A stretch of 17,820 nucleotides of DNA, taken from NCBI GenBank assembly GCA_018053685.1, contig JAGPKW010000004.1, positions 1,668 to 19,487 on the forward strand, given 5' to 3'. The stretch is from Patescibacteria group bacterium (GTDB lineage: Bacteria > Patescibacteriota > Patescibacteriia > JAGPKW01). A program made the translations under genes and the position numbers. Positions 13,087 to 17,820 of this stretch are shown in pieces. The notes under the pieces are model-generated. The model was not told where the DNA came from and searched no databases. It saw only the letters and a list, made by a program, of their open reading frames with translations. Numbering within the stretch: the first letter of the stretch is position 1; each line of letters opens with the position of its first letter.

Positions 13087-16000
13087 ATGTTTGACATAAA
13101 AGAAAACGAAGAAAGTATATTAAAATTTTGGGATGATCACAAAATTTTTGAAAAATCTGTTAAGAGAGATCCTAAATTAGGAGATTTTTCTTTTTATGAT
13201 GGGCCTCCATTTGCTACAGGTTTACCTCATTATGGGCATATTGTTGCATCTGTTTTAAAAGATATAGTCCCAAGATATAAGACTATGCAAGGTTATAGAG
13301 TTGAAAGAAGGTGGGGGTGGGATTGCCATGGTTTGCCAGTTGAAAATTTGATAGAACAAGAGCTTGGTTTTAAAACTAAGAAAGATATAGAGGATTATGG
13401 TGTTGAAAATTTTAATAATGCTTGTAAAAGCAGTGTTTTAAGATATGCTGATGAATGGAAAAAATTTATACCAAGAATTGGCAGGTGGGTTGATATGGAA
13501 GATGATTATAAAACAATGACGCCAGATTTTATGGAATCAATTTGGTGGGTATTTAAAGAATTATATGATAAAGAATTAGTATATAAAGGATATAAGGCGA
13601 TGCACATTTGTCCTAGATGTGAGACTACATTATCTAACTTTGAAGTTACATTAGGATATAAAGATGTTACTGATTTATCTGTAACATGTAAATTTAAATT
13701 AAAAGGGAAAGATAATGAATATATTTTAGGCTGGACTACCACACCATGGACATTACCAGGGAACGTTGCCCTTGCTATTAATAGAGATGTTCAATATGTA
13801 AAAATAAAAGTTGAAAATCCTAAATTAAAGACAATAAAGAGTGATGAAATATATATATTAGCTAAAGATACATTAGATAATGTATTTAAAGATGAAGAAT
13901 ATATTATTATTGATGAAATAAAAGGAGAGGATTTAATTGGCTTAGAATATGAGCCTTTATTTGATTATTTTATAAATGATCCAACTATAGATAATAAAAA
14001 AAATGGATGGAAAATATACCATGGAGATTTTGTTACAACAACAGATGGAACTGGTGTTGTTCATATAGCACCAGCATTTGGTGAAGATGATATGAACTTA
14101 GGAAAAGAATATAATCTACCATTTATCCAACATGTAAAAATGAATGGATATTTTACATCTCAGGTTAAAGATTTTGTTGGACATGAAGTTAAACCAAAAG
14201 ATAATCCATCAGAAACTGATACTATGGTTGTTGATTTTTTAACAGAAAAAAATAGAGTATTTTCAAAACAGAAATATTTACATTCTTATCCTCATTGCTG
14301 GAGATGTGATACTCCATTATTAAACTATGCTACATCTTCTTGGTTTGTTAAAGTTACTGATATTAAAGATGATCTAATAGATAATAATAATAAAATACAC
14401 TGGATTCCTGATCATGTTAGGACTGGGCGTTTTGGTAAATGGCTAGAAAATGCAAGAGATTGGGCTGTATCTCGTTCAAGGTTTTGGGGCACTCCATTAC
14501 CTGTTTGGATATGTGAAAATGAACAATGTAATCATGTAGAAGTTATAGGTAGTGTTGAAGATTTATATCAGAAAATGAAAGAGACAGATGATAAAGAAAG
14601 GCTAACTAAATTAATAGTTATAAGGCATGGGGAGAGTGAAAAAAATATAAAACATATTAGTTGGTCTAAAGATGAATTGTATCCATTAACAGAGAAAGGT
14701 AGGCAGGATATGGAAAGAATAGCTAATGAAATAGATAAAGATGTTGATGTTATTTTATGTTCTCCTGTATTAAGAGCTAGGGAAAGTGCTGAAATTATAA
14801 ACAAAAAATTAAATAAAAAAATTGTTATTGTTGAAGAACTAAGGGAGACAATAAAAGGAAGTTGGGAAGGGGAAAATATATCTGAAGAGGGTAAAAAAGA
14901 TTTAGAATATTATAGAACATTAAAAGGTAATGATAGATTTTTATATAAACGAGGTGGTGGAGAATCTTTTGAAGATGTTGAAAAAAGAGTTAATAAATTT
15001 ATAGACTCTTTGAAACAATATAAAGGTAAAAAAGTTTTAATTATTACTCATAATGGTATAAAAGTTTCTATAGAGTCTATATTAAAAGAATGGGAGATAG
15101 GAAAGTTTTTTAGTATTTTAGATAAAGATTTATTTAATAAGATAGAAATATATTTGGATAATAAAACAAATAAAGAATTTGATCTTCATAAACAGGTTGT
15201 TGATAATATTGAATTTAAATGTCCTGATTGTGGAGCAAATATGAAAAGAATACCAGAAGTTTTTGATTGTTGGTTTGAAAGTGGATCAATGCCATATTCA
15301 TCTTTTCATTATCCAATGGAAAATGTAGATACTTTTAATAAAAGATTTCCTGCTAAATTTATAGCTGAGGGACAAGATCAAACAAGAGGTTGGTTTTATA
15401 CATTAATGGTTTTAGCTACTGCATTGTTTAATAAGCCAGCATTTGAAAATGTAGTTGTAAATGGTATTGTTCTTGCAGAAAATGGTCAAAAAATGAGTAA
15501 GAGATTAAAAAATTATCCTGATCCATATTTTATATTAGATAAGTATGGAGCTGATGCTTTGAGGTATTATTTATTATCTTCTCCTGTTGTAAATTGTGAA
15601 GACTTAAATTTTTCAGAGAAAGGAGTAGACGATGTTGTTAAAAAGGTTATATTAAAATTAGTTAATGTTTTAGAGTTTTATAACATGGCTAATGTTGATC
15701 ATATTGTTGAAGAATATAGTGGTAATATAGATAGAAACAATAATCTTGATGTTTGGATATATGCTAAAATGAATGAGTTTATAATAAATATAACAGAAGA
15801 ATATGATGGATATTATTTAGCAGATGGAACAAGATTAATAGAAGATTTTATAGATGATCTTTCAAATTGGTATTTAAGAAGAAGCAGGATGAGATTGAAA
15901 TCTAATAATAAAGATGAGAGATATTCCTCACTTTCAATATTAAGAGAAATACTTATGACTTTATCTATGGTTATAGCACCATCTATGCCTTTTATAGCTG

Positions 16001-16839
16001 AATATATATATCAAAGTTTAAAAATAGATAGCAAAAATGAATCAGAAAATTTTAAGAGAGAATCAGTTCATTTATGTGATTGGCCAAAACCATTTGATTA
16101 TGTTGATAGCAAAAAAGGATATAAGGTAATTAAGGAAATGGATTTTATAAGAACTGTTGTTAGTTTAGGATTAGCTATAAGAAAACAAAAAAATATTGTT
16201 GTTAAACAGCCATTATCTAGTATAAACATAGTTGTTCATGATACTGATAAAAAAAATATAGAGAATAATAGAGATATAATATTAGAAGAATTGAATGTAA
16301 AAAATATAGGATTTATAGATAATATTGAAAGTATTGCAAAAAAAATTGCAAAACCAAATGCAAGATTAATTGGACCAAAATTTGGAAAAGATGTCCAGGA
16401 AATTATAAACAAAGCTAAAAATGGTGATTTTGAGATATCTGAAGATAAAATTATAGTTGATAAAAAATGGGAATTATCTAAAGATGAATGCGAAATATTA
16501 TATGTTTCAATAAATAAAGAAGAAGAAATTAAAGAAGAAAACGGAATTATAGTTTCTTTAGATACTAAAATAACAGAAGAACTAAAAAATGAAGGATATA
16601 TAAGAGAGATAATAAGCTTTATAAACAAACTAAGAGCTGAAAAAAATTTATCTATTAAAGACAAAATTGATATTAAATATTCTACTGATAGTGAGGTATT
16701 AAAATCTGTAATAAATGATAACATAGCTAAAATACAGCAACTAGTTTTAGCTAACAATATTATAGAAGAAGAAAATAAAGGTGAAGTTTGTGAGGTAGGA
16801 GATTATAAAATAATCCTAAGCATATATGTTGGATTATAA
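13087..16839 (+). CDS. ileS: Isoleucyl-tRNA synthetase (IleS2-like) with inserted histidine-phosphatase domain
   Basis: IleRS charges tRNA-Ile with isoleucine. The 1250-residue product has the class I signatures HYGH (48-51, in PPFATGLPHYGH, the eukaryote/IleS2-type form) and KMSKR (802-806). The CP1 editing domain has GWTTTPWTLPGN (215-226) and HIAPAFGEDD (326-335). Cysteine pairs lie at 175/178 with 404/407, and at 476/481 with 712/715. Between the last two pairs is a complete histidine phosphatase domain (about 506-690): RHGES (513-517, catalytic His514), SPVLRARESAE (559-569, Arg563), LRE with Glu587, WEG, and ITHNGI (His655). IleRS sequence resumes at DLHKQVVDNIEFKC (699-712). No C-terminal FPG-type zinc finger is seen, as in IleS2. 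It is about 200 residues longer than usual because of the insert. recO overlaps its last 14 nt. Enzyme identity is secure; the insert's substrate is unknown. Confidence 0.96.
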   Translation: MFDIKENEESILKFWDDHKIFEKSVKRDPKLGDFSFYDGPPFATGLPHYGHIVASVLKDIVPRYKTMQGYRVERRWGWDCHGLPVENLIEQELGFKTKKDIEDYGVENFNNACKSSVLRYADEWKKFIPRIGRWVDMEDDYKTMTPDFMESIWWVFKELYDKELVYKGYKAMHICPRCETTLSNFEVTLGYKDVTDLSVTCKFKLKGKDNEYILGWTTTPWTLPGNVALAINRDVQYVKIKVENPKLKTIKSDEIYILAKDTLDNVFKDEEYIIIDEIKGEDLIGLEYEPLFDYFINDPTIDNKKNGWKIYHGDFVTTTDGTGVVHIAPAFGEDDMNLGKEYNLPFIQHVKMNGYFTSQVKDFVGHEVKPKDNPSETDTMVVDFLTEKNRVFSKQKYLHSYPHCWRCDTPLLNYATSSWFVKVTDIKDDLIDNNNKIHWIPDHVRTGRFGKWLENARDWAVSRSRFWGTPLPVWICENEQCNHVEVIGSVEDLYQKMKETDDKERLTKLIVIRHGESEKNIKHISWSKDELYPLTEKGRQDMERIANEIDKDVDVILCSPVLRARESAEIINKKLNKKIVIVEELRETIKGSWEGENISEEGKKDLEYYRTLKGNDRFLYKRGGGESFEDVEKRVNKFIDSLKQYKGKKVLIITHNGIKVSIESILKEWEIGKFFSILDKDLFNKIEIYLDNKTNKEFDLHKQVVDNIEFKCPDCGANMKRIPEVFDCWFESGSMPYSSFHYPMENVDTFNKRFPAKFIAEGQDQTRGWFYTLMVLATALFNKPAFENVVVNGIVLAENGQKMSKRLKNYPDPYFILDKYGADALRYYLLSSPVVNCEDLNFSEKGVDDVVKKVILKLVNVLEFYNMANVDHIVEEYSGNIDRNNNLDVWIYAKMNEFIINITEEYDGYYLADGTRLIEDFIDDLSNWYLRRSRMRLKSNNKDERYSSLSILREILMTLSMVIAPSMPFIAEYIYQSLKIDSKNESENFKRESVHLCDWPKPFDYVDSKKGYKVIKEMDFIRTVVSLGLAIRKQKNIVVKQPLSSINIVVHDTDKKNIENNRDIILEELNVKNIGFIDNIESIAKKIAKPNARLIGPKFGKDVQEIINKAKNGDFEISEDKIIVDKKWELSKDECEILYVSINKEEEIKEENGIIVSLDTKITEELKNEGYIREIISFINKLRAEKNLSIKDKIDIKYSTDSEVLKSVINDNIAKIQQLVLANNIIEEENKGEVCEVGDYKIILSIYVGL

Positions 16840-17419
16840 AACAGATTTGTTCCTTTTGTCTGATAGAAATTATAAAGATTTTGATAGGATTATAATTGCT
16901 TACACAAAAGATCTTGGGAAAATAAGTTTAAGAGTAAGAGGTGCATATAAAACATTATCTAAATTAAACCCAAGTTTACATTTTTTCTCTATAGCTAATT
17001 GCGATATAATTAAAGGTAGAAGTTTTAATTATATTGCTAATGCTAGTGAAGAGTGTGTATATAAAAATATAATTAATAGTTTAAAGAAAACATCAATATA
17101 TTTCTTCGTAATTGAGGTTTTAGATAAAATGACCTATGATAATATTGAAGATGAAAAAATATATAATTTATGTATTAGGTATTTTGAGTATTTAGATAAA
17201 TTAAAAATAAAAGAAGATGGTTTATATATATATTTTAATAAAGATATAGAGATAATTAATTCATTATATAAGTTTTTGATAATACTTTTTAAAGAAATTG
17301 GATTAAACATAGAAAGAAAATATTTAGATAAAAAAATATTAAATAATAAAAAAGAGTTTTTTGATTTTGTATATTTTTATACAGAAGAATATCTAAAAAC
17401 AGAAAAATTTTTTAAATAA
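16826..17419 (+). CDS. recO: DNA repair protein RecO (short form)
   Basis: RecO works with RecR to load RecA onto SSB-coated single-stranded DNA. The 197-residue product has the N-terminal OB fold typical of RecO: a D-x-L-x-L start, N-Y-K-D-F-D-R-I-I (15-23), YTKDLGKISLRVRGAYK (26-42), LNPSLHFFSIANCDIIKGRS (47-66), then a helical C-terminal region. It is shorter than the usual 230-250 residues, and the C-terminal zinc-finger cysteine pairs found in many RecO proteins are absent. Its ATG lies within the ileS 3' end, a 14-nt overlap in another frame, with no Shine-Dalgarno sequence, so translation is probably coupled to ileS. The RecO call rests on the N-terminal domain; the C-terminal half is divergent. 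Confidence 0.85.
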   Translation: MLDYKTDLFLLSDRNYKDFDRIIIAYTKDLGKISLRVRGAYKTLSKLNPSLHFFSIANCDIIKGRSFNYIANASEECVYKNIINSLKKTSIYFFVIEVLDKMTYDNIEDEKIYNLCIRYFEYLDKLKIKEDGLYIYFNKDIEIINSLYKFLIILFKEIGLNIERKYLDKKILNNKKEFFDFVYFYTEEYLKTEKFFK

Positions 17420-17433
17420 GATAATTTAATAAT

Positions 17434-17820
17434 ATGTTTCTTAAAAAGAAGAAAGATAATACGGAAAAATTGAACGATGTTCTAAGTAGCAGCAATAATA
17501 TTTCAGAATATTCCAAACCAAAAGATTTTGATTTAAAAAATAAGTCCCCATTTTCTAAGATTATAAAAATACTTGTTATAATACTTATTATTAGTGTAGT
17601 TGGATTTTTGTTGTTTCTGTATTTATTTATGGGGAATAAAGATAATAGCAAAAATAGCAATACTGCTGACAATATTCAGTTGAATATTATAAGTACTAAT
17701 ATAGATTTAGATGGTAAGTTGTCTTACACAATTTCATTTAAAAATAATCAAAGTGCTAGTATTGAATATGCAAACTTGGAAGTAAGATTGCCACATGAGT
17801 TTATAGTTTTAGATTCAGAT
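17434..17820 (+). CDS. Membrane-anchored surface protein, N-terminal part (3' partial)
   Basis: The frame runs from the ATG at 17434 to the window edge (129 codons, no stop). The first 40 residues are charged and Lys/Ser/Asn-rich (MFLKKKKDNTEK start). A transmembrane helix follows at about 44-66 (IKILVIILIISVVGFLLFLY), then an Asn/Ser linker. From about 83 a beta-rich segment begins (LDGKLSYTISFKNNQSASI, then LEVRLPHEFIVLD), which resembles the start of DUF11-like or other immunoglobulin-type repeats of surface proteins. The topology would be cytoplasmic N-terminus and extracellular C-terminus. It is 14 nt after recO, so probably cotranscribed. No function can be assigned from the visible part; the DUF11-like reading is tentative. 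Confidence 0.75.
   Translation, partial: MFLKKKKDNTEKLNDVLSSSNNISEYSKPKDFDLKNKSPFSKIIKILVIILIISVVGFLLFLYLFMGNKDNSKNSNTADNIQLNIISTNIDLDGKLSYTISFKNNQSASIEYANLEVRLPHEFIVLDSD

Noticed and set aside
1448..14804. Other minus-strand open frames (for example 1448-1690, 4515-4814, 8176-8469, 12428-12685, 14568-14804)
   Set aside because: All are antisense to well-supported genes, have low-complexity hydrophobic or Ser-rich products, and show no plausible starts or neighbours.
16236..16757. 173-codon open frame on the minus strand
   Set aside because: It lies wholly inside ileS and its Ser/Ile/Leu/Phe-rich product is what the reverse complement of AT-rich Lys/Glu/Asn codons gives. No domain is recognisable and the sense-strand IleRS sequence is conserved.
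1867..17433. Shared AATAAGATAATT string before tsf and before the last gene
   Set aside because: A 12-nt low-complexity match spanning stop codons in an AT-rich genome is not strong enough to call a regulatory element.
17412..17672. 86-codon minus-strand frame at the right end
   Set aside because: It is antisense to the membrane-anchored protein starting at 17434, whose charge and helix pattern is far more protein-like.
1..17820. CRISPR arrays, tRNA/rRNA genes, insertion sequences, prophage or integrase genes
   Set aside because: Looked for and not seen: no spaced direct repeats, no cloverleaf or rRNA-like GC-rich segments, and no transposase or integrase motifs; intergenic gaps are all under 150 bases.

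Overview
The window is a dense, AT-rich (roughly a quarter to 30 % G+C by eye) bacterial segment in which every gene lies on the plus strand. It looks like chromosome from a reduced-genome bacterium of the Patescibacteria / Candidate Phyla Radiation type. Three points suggest this: two proteins share the two-helix 'T4SS pilin' module common in that group, almost no gene has a Shine-Dalgarno sequence, and several enzymes are minimised or have lost catalytic residues. UGA acts as a normal stop (for example inside the terminator hairpin of the PGK-like gene), which argues against the UGA=Gly lineages Absconditabacteria and Gracilibacteria. Placement below the superphylum is not possible from this sequence alone.

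Layout: (1) 1-1032, the 3' part of a pilin-like membrane module fused to a lytic transglycosylase. (2) rpsB-tsf (1173-2727), preceded by a nested inverted repeat and closed by a strong terminator. (3) A phosphoglycerate kinase homologue without its catalytic residues (2812-3942), with its own promoter and terminator. (4) recJ-rnhA (4006-6139), overlapping by 8 nt. (5) A perfect CIRCE operator (6143-6169) in front of a ClpC-type AAA+ unfoldase (6212-8719) whose second ATPase ring looks inactive. (6) A tight run of envelope and competence-type genes: comF, a SanA/YdcF-like protein, a 35-codon membrane peptide, a polytopic membrane protein, and an HtrA-like protein without its catalytic triad (8751-11956). 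(7) A secreted or membrane pilin-domain protein with a cysteine-rich tail (12002-13012), paralogous to the protein at the left edge. (8) ileS-recO and the start of a membrane-anchored surface protein (13087-17820).

The most unusual item is ileS. The isoleucyl-tRNA synthetase is of the eukaryote-like (IleS2-type) sequence class. It carries a complete histidine-phosphatase (phosphoglycerate mutase superfamily) domain of about 190 residues, inserted between the two cysteine pairs of a zinc-binding element and before the KMSKS loop. All expected catalytic residues are present, so the insert could be an active enzyme.

A second theme is pseudoenzymes: the PGK homologue, the HtrA homologue and the second ATPase domain of ClpC all keep their fold signatures but have lost catalytic residues. 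Translation, DNA repair (RecJ, RecO, RNase HI), proteostasis (ClpC) and envelope or secretion functions are interleaved. No tRNA, rRNA, CRISPR array, insertion sequence or phage gene was seen, and no gene-free stretch exceeds 150 bases.
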